The notes under the pieces were generated by a model. It searched no databases and was not told the DNA's origin. It saw nothing but the letters and a program-made list of their open reading frames with translations. A stretch of DNA of 64,000 bases, from positions 62,001 through 126,000 of the forward strand of contig NZ_UAVD01000010.1 in the NCBI RefSeq assembly GCF_900460065.1, given 5' to 3'. The position numbers and the translations under genes were made by a program. The stretch is from Streptomyces griseus. Lineage in GTDB: Bacteria; Actinomycetota; Actinomycetes; Streptomycetales; Streptomycetaceae. Position 1 is the first letter of the stretch, and each line of letters starts with the position of its first letter. This document shows, piece by piece, positions 21,406 through 30,000 of this stretch.

Positions 21406-22781
21406 CGGACCCCGCCCGGGGCGCCTCCCACGGGGGCGGGTACGGAGTGATCCTCCGTACCGCCGCGGGACGGGGAGAGGTGCCCGGTGCCGGTCCGGGG
21501 CCGGTCGAGGAGCAGCGGGATCGCCAGGGCGGGCAGCAGCCAGAGGAACACGATGAGGCGGTAGCCGTACAGCTGGCCCAGATTGGGGTGGCCCGCCTGG
21601 TTGAGGAGGCCCGCCGCGCCCGCCGCCAGGGCGATCGGCAGCACGGCGGAGCGCCGCCTCAGCAGCGCCCAGGCCGAGAGCGCGAGCAGGACGGGGAGGA
21701 TCGGTTGGGCGGCCTGGCGGCGCAGCCACGCCGACCAGAAGACCCGCTCCCGCACGAAGAACTCGGGCCAGGGGTTGGGCAGATCGGGGCGCTGGTAGTG
21801 GTGGGTCAGCAGGTCCTGGGCGCTGTCCTGGCCCATGGGCCACCCCAGCAGATGCGCCCCGGCGTAGACGCCCGCCGCCAGCGCACCGCACAGGGCTCCC
21901 GCCCGGAGTACGGGGCCGGGTGGCCGCCGCCTCAGGCGGAGCCGGCCGGACCAGGCCAGGAGGACCGCCGCGAGGGCCACCGCCAGCAGCAGTGCCTGGG
22001 AATAGCGGACGAGGAACATCAGGGCGAGGCCGCCCGCGACGAGGACCGCGCCGGCGCGGGGCCCCGCGGCGCCCGCCCGGGCCGCCGGACCCGTGGTCGT
22101 ACCGGTGTCCGCGTCCGTACGGGGCCGGTCGCGCAGCAACAGGACACAGCCGAGGACGACCACCGTGCCGAGTGCCAGGGCGAGTCCGTCGCTCAGCGGG
22201 TTCATGGCGACGGTGCCGGTGGGCAGGGCGAGGTACAGGGCCTGCCCGGCCAGACCCGCGCGCCGGGAGGCGCCCGCGGCGCGGAGGGCCAACAGGACGC
22301 AGACGCTGCCGGCCAGGGCGATGACGAGTCCGGCCAGCCAGAGGCCCCAGGTGGCGCCGAAGGCGGTCACGAAGGGCACCAGGAACAGCGGATAGCCGGG
22401 CCTGGCCTCGAAGATGGCCATGAACCGCTGGTTGGCGAACGGGGCGGTCATCCCCTCCGTGTTGCCGTGGTGGAGCCAGTACGCGACCGAGTCGTTCAGC
22501 CGGCGCACGCACTGCTCCTCCGACTCCCCCACGTCCTTCCGGTTGGTCCAGGGGACGGGGCTCAGGGAAGCGTGCTGCCCGCTGGCGCAGGAGTGAGCGA
22601 TGGCCCGGCGGCCCGCCTCCTCGCGGCTCTCGCCGCTGAGACTCAGGGCGTAGGAGAGGTAGTTCTTCGTGTCGGGCGAGGCCCGTCCGGTGACCGCCGT
22701 CACCTGGAGTGCGGCGAAGGCCACGGCGATGAGCAGCATCCCGATGAGGCCCAGGTGCTGTTTTCTGCGGATGTTCGGCAT
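21384..22781 (-). CDS. Multi-spanning membrane protein, GT-C glycosyltransferase-like
   Basis: The protein has 465 residues. An N-terminal helix 'LIGMLLIAVAFAALQVTAVT' is followed by an extracytoplasmic loop with 'SPDTKNYLSYALSL' and two Cys. About nine further helices follow, among them 'GATWGLWLAGLVIALAGSVC' and 'LYLALPTGTVAMNPLSDGLA'. The acidic loop after helix 1 and the overall topology suggest a polyprenyl-phosphate-sugar dependent transferase, but I cannot identify a specific family. It is monocistronic. Confidence 0.55.
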   Translation of the reverse strand: MPNIRRKQHLGLIGMLLIAVAFAALQVTAVTGRASPDTKNYLSYALSLSGESREEAGRRAIAHSCASGQHASLSPVPWTNRKDVGESEEQCVRRLNDSVAYWLHHGNTEGMTAPFANQRFMAIFEARPGYPLFLVPFVTAFGATWGLWLAGLVIALAGSVCVLLALRAAGASRRAGLAGQALYLALPTGTVAMNPLSDGLALALGTVVVLGCVLLLRDRPRTDADTGTTTGPAARAGAAGPRAGAVLVAGGLALMFLVRYSQALLLAVALAAVLLAWSGRLRLRRRPPGPVLRAGALCGALAAGVYAGAHLLGWPMGQDSAQDLLTHHYQRPDLPNPWPEFFVRERVFWSAWLRRQAAQPILPVLLALSAWALLRRRSAVLPIALAAGAAGLLNQAGHPNLGQLYGYRLIVFLWLLPALAIPLLLDRPRTGTGHLSPSRGGTEDHSVPAPVGGAPGGVRHPASRS

Positions 22782-22858
22782 CGGACGGGCGCTCCCCTGC
22801 GTACGGCGGTTGCCTCATCAACGAGAGAACCCCCTGGGGGTGGCGTTCCCGGGCGGTT

Positions 22859-23004
22859 CCGGGACCCGGCGTGTGCCGGAACCGGGCTGCTCGCGCCCGG
22901 GATCCCGGCGTAACGGAACCAAGCTGCCCGCGCCGGGATCCCGGCGTACCGGATCCGGGCCGCACGTGCCGGGAACCGGGCTCGTGCCGGGATCCGGTGG
23001 GGGC
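22859..23004. repeat. Four imperfect tandem units of about 37 bp
   Basis: Units begin near 22859, 22897, 22933 and 22969. Each starts CCGGGA and carries a CCCGG-type dyad followed by a CGGAACC/GGATCC word and GC-rich end. They lie between the membrane-protein start and the stop of the LysR-like gene. Repeats are seen directly; whether they act as hairpin terminators or are a mobile or expanding element is unknown. Confidence 0.6.
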
Positions 23005-23014
23005 CGGGCGTCCG

Positions 23015-23818
23015 CTATCGGCCGCGCGGCTTTCCGCGCTTGCCGCCCTGGCCTCCGGTCCGACCGCCCGACTGCGGCTTCCGGCCCGCCGCCGACTTGC
23101 TCCGGGCGCCGCCCGCCCCGCCGCCGGCCCCGGTCCGCTTCGCCTTGTCCTTGGTCCTGTCCTTCGACCTGTCCTTGGCCTGGGCCGGACGCGGTGGGGT
23201 GGCGGCCCGGCCACGGGTGCTGTTGACGGTGCGCCCCCGGACGATCCCGATGAACTCCTCCACCAGGTCGGGGGCTTCCTCCGCCTGGGGCCAGGACAGC
23301 GCGACGCGTGACTCGGGGGCTTCCGGGACCGGACGGTAGGTGAGGTCCTTGCGGTGGTGGAGGCGGGCCAGGGACTGCGGGACGAGGAGGACGCCCACGC
23401 CCGCCGCCACCAGCTCGATGGCGTCCGCAGTGGTGGCCGGGCGCTCGACGGCGGGGCGGCCGGGCAGGGTCTCCCAGTCGAGGACGTCGTCCAGCGGGTG
23501 CAGCACGATCTCGTCGGCCAGCTCGGCGAGCGACACCTCTTCGGCGGCGGTCGCCACGTGGTCCTTGGGGATCACCACGACGGTGGTCTCGGTGTAGAGG
23601 GGGATCGCGGCCAGGACGTCCCGGTCGACCGGCAGCCGTACGAGACCGGCGTCGGCGCCGTGGCCCGCCAGCAGTCCGGGGGCGTCGGCGGCGGTGGCCT
23701 GGACGAGCTCCAGGGGGGTGTCGGGCAGCCGCTCGTGCCAGACCCTCACCCACTTGGTGGGCGTCACGCCGGGGACGTAGGCGAGCCGGAAGGATGAGGG
23801 GATGTCCGAGCCTGTCAC
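23015..23818 (-). CDS. Orphan LysR-type substrate-binding domain protein
   Basis: The protein has 267 residues. 'FRLAYVPGVTPTKWVRVWHE' to about residue 200 is the two-lobed LysR effector-binding domain, with 'TTVVVIPKDHVATAAEEVSL' and 'IELVAAGVGVLLVPQSLARL'. There is no helix-turn-helix. The last 60 residues are a basic, Gly/Lys/Arg-rich disordered tail, probably nucleic-acid binding. GTG 23818 starts it, divergent by 58 bp from the DUF5997 gene with which this type of protein usually pairs in Streptomyces. Confidence 0.75.
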   Translation of the reverse strand: MTGSDIPSSFRLAYVPGVTPTKWVRVWHERLPDTPLELVQATAADAPGLLAGHGADAGLVRLPVDRDVLAAIPLYTETTVVVIPKDHVATAAEEVSLAELADEIVLHPLDDVLDWETLPGRPAVERPATTADAIELVAAGVGVLLVPQSLARLHHRKDLTYRPVPEAPESRVALSWPQAEEAPDLVEEFIGIVRGRTVNSTRGRAATPPRPAQAKDRSKDRTKDKAKRTGAGGGAGGARSKSAAGRKPQSGGRTGGQGGKRGKPRGR

Positions 23819-23876
23819 GGAACCAGGCTACCGGTCGGTGGTCGGAGGTATGTCCCATGGTCGATACCCTGGACCC

Positions 23877-24275
23877 ATGACGTCGCACAAGACCGCCCAG
23901 ACCATGAAGCCCGCCACGGCGGCGAAGAAGCTGGGTGTGTACCTCCTGGCCACGCCCGCCGAGTTCCAGGAGGGCGCCGTCTCCCGCACCGAGCTCAACG
24001 CCCTCCAGACCGACCCGCCCGCCTGGCTCGTGGAGCTGCGCCGCACCGGTCCGCACCCCCGCCCGGTCGTCGCCGCGAAGCTCGGCGTCTCCATCGCGGG
24101 GCTCGCTCGCGGCGGGGTCACCGAGCCGCTCACCACCGAGCAGATCGATGCGCTGAAGGACGAGATGCCCGAGTGGCTCCGGAAGGAGCGCGCCACGCAG
24201 GCCGAGGTGCGCAAGGAGACCGCCCGGATCAAGGAGCGCAACGCCGAGCGGGCCGCGCAGTCCGGCCGGCAGTAG
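23877..24275 (+). CDS. DUF5997 family protein
   Basis: The protein has 132 residues. It opens 'MTSHKTAQTMKPATAAKKLG' and contains 'LGVYLLATPAEFQEGAVSR' and 'LGVSIAGLARGGVTEPLTTE', with a charged coiled tail ('KERATQAEVRKETARIKERN'). I recall this family as a common actinobacterial neighbour of orphan LysR effector domains. Function is unknown. ATG 23877 is chosen because the homologous start is here; an in-frame ATG upstream at 23802 reads into the divergent gene. Confidence 0.75.
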   Translation: MTSHKTAQTMKPATAAKKLGVYLLATPAEFQEGAVSRTELNALQTDPPAWLVELRRTGPHPRPVVAAKLGVSIAGLARGGVTEPLTTEQIDALKDEMPEWLRKERATQAEVRKETARIKERNAERAAQSGRQ

Positions 24276-24321
24276 TCCGTCCGGCCGTCGGCGGACCGGC
24301 GGCGGAAGCGCCCGGTGTCAG

Positions 24322-24861
24322 TCAGGGCCGACGGCCTCGCCCCTGAGGGAACTGCCCCAGGCTCACCGCGCGGTGGATCGTCTCGGCCAGTTCCCGCGCG
24401 TCCTCGGTGAACGTGTCCACCCGGATCTTCCGCGCGTCGCGCAGTTCGATGGCGAAGCCGAAGCCCGCCCCCCGGGCCTCGGCCAGCGGGCGTCCGTCCT
24501 CGGCCGAGGCGGAGCCGATCCGCTCGATGTCCGCCCACGGGATGAGCGTGGCGTTGCCCGCGACCCGGTGGGTCAGCCCCCGCTCGTGGACGTCGAAGCA
24601 CTGCTCCCGGGTGCGGCGGGCCTGTATCAGGCGCCACACCCCGAGGCCCAGCCCGACCAGCCCCACGCCGAGCAGCAGGCCCGCCAGCTCGGGTGCGCCG
24701 TCGGTGGTGCCGACGGAGGCGATGGCCACGGGCACCCCCAGGGCGGTGCCGACGGCGCCGACGACCAGCAGGATTCCTGCTAGGCGCAAGCGTCTGCTGC
24801 CGTCCGTGCGGTGCTCGCGGACGAATCCGCCCAGCTCTCGCGCGGCATCGGTACGTCGCAT
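24322..24861 (-). CDS. Two-helix membrane protein with PH-like cytoplasmic domain
   Basis: The protein has 179 residues. Two adjacent hydrophobic helices ('LRLAGILLVVGAVGTALGV', 'LAGLLLGVGLVGLGLGVWRL') precede a soluble domain 'FDVHERGLTHRVAGNATLIP' through 'WADIERIG...IELRDARKIRVDTF'. That pattern resembles bacterial PH or YcxB-like domains. ATG 24861 lies 4 nt after GGAGGCGTG. Role is unknown. Confidence 0.65.
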   Translation of the reverse strand: MRRTDAARELGGFVREHRTDGSRRLRLAGILLVVGAVGTALGVPVAIASVGTTDGAPELAGLLLGVGLVGLGLGVWRLIQARRTREQCFDVHERGLTHRVAGNATLIPWADIERIGSASAEDGRPLAEARGAGFGFAIELRDARKIRVDTFTEDARELAETIHRAVSLGQFPQGRGRRP

Positions 24862-25025
24862 CACGCCTCCCCCGTCGTGTACACATCAGATTCTGCCCGA
24901 GTGCGGGGGCGTGTGTCAGGGAAACCGGCGGGCGCACGCCACGGGCCCGCGGCCGGGTCCCGCCCCTTCGACGCGTACGTCGGTGGAGCGGCCCGGCCAC
25001 GGGCCCGTCGGGTTGCCGGAGCCGC

Positions 25026-25523
25026 TCAGAGAACGCCGGACGCGGCGATGGTGACCTTGGCGCGGGTCTTGCCGCTGGGGGAGCCGAGCGCCTCGATCTT
25101 GCGGACGAGCTTCATGCTGTCCTCGTCGGCGACCTCGCCGAAGACCACGTGCTTGCCGTCGAGCCACGGGGTGAGCACCGTGGTGACGAAGAACTGCGAA
25201 CCGTTGGTGTTCGGTCCGGCGTTGGCCATCGAGAGCAGGCCCACGCGGTCGTGCTTGAGCTTGAAGTTCTCGTCGGCGAACTTCTCGCCGTAGATGCTCT
25301 TGCCGCCGGTGCCGTCACCGCGGGTGAAGTCGCCGCCCTGAAGCATGAAGTCGGTGATGACACGGTGGAAGGACGAGCCGGCGTAGCCGAAGCCCTTCTC
25401 GCCGGTGGCGAGCGCGCGGAAGTTCTCCGTCGTCTTGGGGACGACGTCGTCGAACAGGTTGAACGTGATACGCCCTGCGGGCGCGTCGTCGATGGTGATG
25501 TCGAAGTAGACCTTGGTTGTCAT
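25026..25523 (-). CDS. Cyclophilin-type peptidyl-prolyl cis-trans isomerase
   Basis: The protein has 165 residues and is a cytoplasmic PPIase. It shows '[20 protein letters not shown]', '[20 protein letters not shown]' and '[12 protein letters not shown]', the complete catalytic and cyclosporin-binding core including the active Arg and His. Length is that of a single-domain enzyme. It stands alone. The 267 bp between it and the histidine-phosphatase-like gene shows nothing I can support. Confidence 0.93.
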   Translation of the reverse strand: MTTKVYFDITIDDAPAGRITFNLFDDVVPKTTENFRALATGEKGFGYAGSSFHRVITDFMLQGGDFTRGDGTGGKSIYGEKFADENFKLKHDRVGLLSMANAGPNTNGSQFFVTTVLTPWLDGKHVVFGEVADEDSMKLVRKIEALGSPSGKTRAKVTIAASGVL

Positions 25524-25790
25524 GGTGACATCCTCACATTCCTGGCAACCGCAGGTGAAACCCGGGTTGGGTCGACAGGTCGGAGGAACTGGTTCCGCTC
25601 ACCTCCCGACGACCTCCCCCGGGCCGCGCGCACGGCGTTCACCAGGGCCGTCGTGCGCGCATCGCCGACGAGGCGGGAGCCATCCGGTTCCCGGCGCGCC
25701 GAGGGCGATTCCGGCATCCGGGTCGGCCGGGCCCCGGGAGCCGCCCACCCCCGGTGCGATCGGGCGCGGCGCGCCCCCGCGCGGCCCCGG

Positions 25791-26366
25791 TCAGCGGATG
25801 CCCGCCTCCAGGCTCAGGCTCCAGCGTCCCGGGAGGCCGGTCAGCGTGATGGTGGACAGCGGGCGGACGTCGACGTTCCAGTACGCGGAGGGCGGGGCGT
25901 TCAGGGCGTAGACGAGGGCGGCCCGGATCACGGCGGGTTCGGCGACCGCGACGACGAGGCCCTCGGCGGCGGGGCGGGTGTCCAGCCAGCCGCCGACCCG
26001 CCCGATGAAGCCGAGCATCGACTCGCCGCCGTGCGGGGCGCTGCGCGGGTCCGCGAGCCAGTGGTCCACGGCCGCGGGCTCCCGGGCCGTGACCTCCCCC
26101 AGCGTCAGCCCCCGCCAACGGCCCATGTCCCAGTCGCGCAGGGCGGGTTGCGCCATCGGGGCGAAGCCGAGGGCGTTCCCGGTCGCGCGGCTGCGCGGGG
26201 TGGGCGAGCAGTAGCGCAGCTCGGCGGCGCCGAGCGGGACGAGCGTGTGGGCGACGAGCTGCACCTCGTGCCAGCCCGCCTGGTCGAGCGGCCGGTCGTC
26301 GTCGAAGCGTTCGGCCAGCCGGGAGGAACTGCGCGCCGCTGCGACCAGGGAGACCCGAAGCGTCAT
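25791..26366 (-). CDS. Histidine-phosphatase-fold protein lacking catalytic residues
   Basis: The protein has 191 residues. The overall pattern is phosphoglycerate-mutase-like: 'FDDDRPLDQAGWHEVQLVAH', 'LRYCSPTPRSRATGNALG', 'LRDWDMGRWRGLTLGEV', 'GGESMLGFIGRVGGWL'. The N-terminal RHG is replaced by 'LVAAARSSS', and the late His-Gly by 'VAVAEPAVIRAALV', so the phospho-accepting His is absent. It is most likely a non-catalytic or altered-function member. ATG 26366 was chosen; the same frame continues upstream without stop through the antisense of the RiPP precursor, which is not coding in this direction. Confidence 0.7.
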   Translation of the reverse strand: MTLRVSLVAAARSSSRLAERFDDDRPLDQAGWHEVQLVAHTLVPLGAAELRYCSPTPRSRATGNALGFAPMAQPALRDWDMGRWRGLTLGEVTAREPAAVDHWLADPRSAPHGGESMLGFIGRVGGWLDTRPAAEGLVVAVAEPAVIRAALVYALNAPPSAYWNVDVRPLSTITLTGLPGRWSLSLEAGIR

Positions 26367-26625
26367 GGCGGGATCGTGGGGGCGAACGCCTGTTTGGTCA
26401 AGGGGGTGTGCGGGGTCCGGCGTCACACGTACCGCACCGTCAGCGGCGCTGCCGTCCGACTCCCCCGCACCGCGGAAGACCGTGACCACCGCGGACGAGC
26501 ACGGGCCGGGAGCATGCGCCGAAGGTCGCAGACAGACCTCGTTCCCCTTGATGACGTAAAGGCCGGTTTTGGCTGTCAATGTGGTGATGTAAGCAGTTGA
26601 GGAAGCTCGAAGGAGAGGGACAGCA

Positions 26626-26994
26626 ATGACGAGCGATCCGTACGACCTCGACGTCCGAGTCGGCGCTTCCGCGGATCCCGGCAGCCGGGACGAGCACTCC
26701 GGGAGCCGGGCGGGGCAGGGGCTCCCTCCGGCAGCGGAGCAGGCCGGATGGCCGATGACCAGCGGCACACTGCATCCGCTGGCCGGGGCACAGTCCGCGG
26801 CAGCCGAGCAGGGCGGCTGGCCGATGACCAGCACCACGCTGCATCCGCTGGCCGGGGCGCGGTCCGCGGCCGTACAGGCCGGCTGGCCGATGACCAGCCA
26901 CACGATGCATCCGCTGGCCGGGGCACAGTCCGCGGCCGTACAGGCCGGCTGGCCGATGACCAGCCACACGATGCACCCGCTGGCCGGGGCTTAG
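26626..26994 (+). CDS. Multi-core RiPP precursor peptide with four cysteine-free repeats
   Basis: The peptide has 122 residues. The leader (about residues 1-39) starts 'MTSDPYDLDVRVGAS'. YDLD at 6-9 fits the F/Y-x-L-D recognition motif of class I lanthipeptide leaders. Four 16-residue cores follow at 40-55, 63-78, 85-100 and 107-122, consensus (A/G)GWPMTS(G/T/H)T(L/M)HPLAGA. Linkers are QSAAAEQ, RSAAVQ and QSAAVQ, and the peptide ends exactly on the last core. Each core has Thr6, Ser7 and Thr9 as dehydration sites and no Cys. ATG 26626 is preceded by AAGGAGAGGG. The LanB gene follows on the same strand across a hairpin. Assignment as substrate of that LanB is inference from leader and context; I do not recognise the core. 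Confidence 0.78.
   Translation: MTSDPYDLDVRVGASADPGSRDEHSGSRAGQGLPPAAEQAGWPMTSGTLHPLAGAQSAAAEQGGWPMTSTTLHPLAGARSAAVQAGWPMTSHTMHPLAGAQSAAVQAGWPMTSHTMHPLAGA
26743..26991 (+). repeat. Four core-coding repeats in the precursor gene
   Basis: Core-coding units lie at 26743-26790, 26812-26859, 26878-26925 and 26944-26991, with periods of 69, 66 and 66 bp. Units 3 and 4 are identical apart from a silent CAT/CAC change and the last codon (GCA/GCT, also silent). This indicates recent duplication with the protein held constant. Confidence 0.9.
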
Positions 26995-27020
26995 GCGAAC
27001 CACGGCCCGCACAGCGGATC

Positions 27021-27056
27021 CCGGTCCCGCCACCGCCTCGCCGGTGGCGGGACCGG
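27021..27056 (+). terminator. Attenuator-like hairpin between precursor and LanB genes
   Basis: A perfect 15-bp stem (27021-27035 and 27042-27056) with a 6-nt loop lies 26 bp after the precursor stop and 38 bp before the LanB start. There is no T-tract. In RiPP operons a partial terminator at this place keeps the precursor in excess over the enzyme, and that role is inferred here. It could also stabilise the precursor mRNA 3' end. Confidence 0.72.
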
Positions 27057-27094
27057 CGCCGCGCTCGCGGAGCGAGACACTCCCGGAGGACACC

Positions 27095-30000
27095 ATGACC
27101 ACCCCTGTCGCCGCCGGTGCGCTGTACGCCCCCGTGGGCATGGCGCTCATGCGTTCCCCGGTGCTCCCGGTCGATGATCCCGCGCTCCGGGCGCTGCTCC
27201 CGGACGATGCGCCGGGCCCGGCCCCCGGCACCGTCGGCGACGGGACGGCCGACGGGTCCGGCACTGCCGGAGCGACCGACCGGGCTGCCGGAGAGGCCGA
27301 CCGGCTGAGGCGGGCGATCCTTCAGCTGGCCGCCGAACCCCTGGTCGCCGAAGCCCTGGCCCTGGCGAGCCCTTCCCTGGCCGACCGGGTGGACGGTCTG
27401 CTGGACGGCCGACCCGCCACGCTGCCCCAGCTGCGCCGTTGCTTCCGGTCGGTGCTGCGCTACCGGATCCGGATGGGAGGCCGCTCGACCCCGTTCGGGC
27501 TGATGGCAGGGGTGACGCCCGTGCGGTTCACGGACACCCTCTCCCTGCGGTTCGCCGCCGCGCACCGCAAAGCCGTGCAGCCCGACGCGGCCTGGGTGGC
27601 GGAGGTGACCTCGCGGTGGGAGCGCCGGCCCGCGATCCTGGCGCACCTGCGGCTCTCGGCCAACGGCCTGTGCGTGCGGCGCGGTGAGCGTCTGGTGCTG
27701 CCGTACGCCGCCGCCGAGACCGGCACGGCGGACGGACGGCCCGGCGACGAGGTGTCCGTGCGGTGCACCGAAGCGGTCCGTGCGGCGCTGGCCTTCGCTC
27801 GTACACCCGTCACCCACGCGGAGTTGACGGCCCGGATGCGCGACAGCCTGCCCGAGCCGCCGGCCGGAGCGGTCGAGGGCGTCATCGCCGAGCTGGTCGC
27901 CCATTCCTTCCTGCTCACGGACCTGCCGCCCGCCCCGGACGCACCGGACCCGCTGCGCCACCTGACCGACCGGCTGGCCACCGTCCCCGCCGCCGCCGAG
28001 GAGACCGCGCGGCTGCGCGAGGTGGCCGCCGATCTCGCCGACTGGGGCGCCCGGCCTCCGGGGCAGGGGCTGACCGAGCTCCGCCGGGCGGTGCGCCGGA
28101 TGCGCGGCCTGCAACCGTGCGAGCGCCCGGTCACGGCCGACCTCGCTCTGGACGCGGACGTCGAGCTGCCCCGCGCGGTGGAGCAGGAGGCCGCCCGGGC
28201 CGCCGACCTGCTGTGGCGGACCGGCCCGCCCGTGCGGTGGCGGCGCCCGCTGAGCGCCTACCACGAGGCGTTCCTCCACCGGTACGGAACCGAGCGGGCG
28301 GTCCCCCTGGACGAACTCCTCGATCCGGTGGACGGATTGGGGCACCCGCCGCCCTTCGCTCCGCGCACCGGCGGGGGCGCGGACGACGGGCGGCGGGAGA
28401 GGGTCCTGCTCGCCCTCGCCGAGGAGGCGGTCCTCTCGGGCCGCCACGAGATCGACCTCAGCGACCGGGACATCGCCGCGCTGGAGGACGACGCCGGGGT
28501 ACCGCCGCCGTCGGCCGAGGCGGTCTTCCACCTGCTGGCTCCCTCGCCGGACGCCTTGGAGCGCGGCGATTTCACCCTGGTCATGGCGCCGCTGACCGGG
28601 TCCTGGCCGGCCGGTGCGCTGTGGGGCCGCTTCGCCCCGCTGCTGCCCGGGGCGGCACAGGGCCTCGGCGATCTGGCGGCCACCGCCCTCACCGGCGGCT
28701 CCGACGGCGCCCCGGACACCCCCCTCCCCGTGCAGCTCGTCTTCCGCCCCGGGGACGCCCGCTGCGGCAACGTCATCAGAACGCCGCGGTGGACCGGTCA
28801 CACCCTCGCCGCCGGCACCTTCGGCGAACGGTCGGCCCCCGGCGCCCTGGGCCTGGAGGATCTCGCCGTCATCGCCGCCCGGGACCGCCTGCGCCTCGTC
28901 TCGCCGGTCCACGGCGGGCGTGAGGTGGCGGCGGGGACCTTCCACATGCTGAACACCGGCACGCACGCCCCCGCACACGTACGGCTGCTGCAACTGCTGA
29001 CCGCGGACGGGGTGCGCCCGTTGTACGGCTGGGACTGGGGGGCGGCGCGGGACTGGCCGTACCTGCCGGGCGTACGCCACGGGCAGACCGTACTGACCCG
29101 TGCCCGCTGGCTCGTGCGGGACCCGGACGTCCTCGACAGCACCGCGGACACTCCCCGGTGGCTTCCCGCCCTGCGCGCCTGGCAGCGGCGGTGGCGGGTG
29201 CCCGACCGCGTCGAGGCGGGCACGTTCGACCAGCGCCTCCCCCTCGACCTGACCCGCCCCGCCGACCTCGCGCTGCTGCGCCAGGAGCTGAGGCACCGTC
29301 CGGACACGGAGATCCACGCGTCGATCGACCCGGACGGCTCGGGCAGCGGCTGGCTGACCGGCCCCACCGGCGGCCGGCACACCGCGGAGATCTGCGTACC
29401 GCTGCTCCGCCGCACCGCCCCCGCGGGCGCATCCGGCCCGACTCGGCCGCGCGCCACCGCGTCCAACGGCCGTCCGCCACGGCATCTCCCGGGCGGCGAC
29501 TGGGTCTTCGCCAAGCTGTACTGCCCCGGCTGGGCCCAGAACACCGTGCTGGTCCACCACCTGCCCACGCTGCTGGACGGCCTGGCGGACGACGTCGACC
29601 GCTGGTTCTTCGTCCGCTACGCCGACCCCGACCCGCATCTGCGGCTGCGGCTGCACGGCGGGTCCCGGACGCTGACCGCCCGGGTGCTCCCCCGCCTGCA
29701 CGACCTCGCCGAGGAGCTGCGGCGGCGGGGGCTGGCCGGGCGGCTGGTCCTGGACACGTACGAACCCGAGACGGCTCGGTACGGCGGCACGGCCGACGCC
29801 ATGGCCGCCGCCGAGCGCGTCTTCCACGCCGACAGCGCCGCCGCGCTGGAACACCTCCGCCTCCTCGACGCCCCGTCCGCCCCGCACGGGCCCGCCGGCG
29901 CGTCCGCGCCGCCGGACCCGCTGCTGCTCGCCGCCGCCGGCCAGGCCCACCTGGCCTTCCACTTCCCCGTACCGGACGACACCTCCGCGGAGCGGGCCCG

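Noticed and set aside
22859..23004. Possible CRISPR array
   Set aside because: Units are directly adjacent and imperfect with no unique spacers.
26367..26969. Minus-strand repeats rich in Cys (about four copies of a GQPAC-like unit), which could look like a Cys-rich RiPP precursor
   Set aside because: This frame is an upstream extension of the histidine-phosphatase-like gene without its own ribosome site. The plus strand has a ribosome site, a class I leader motif and a following LanB, so the plus strand is coding.
26743..26991. Possible CRISPR array
   Set aside because: Repeats are in frame, in a coding sequence with RBS and stop, and the 'spacers' are also repeated; no cas gene is nearby.
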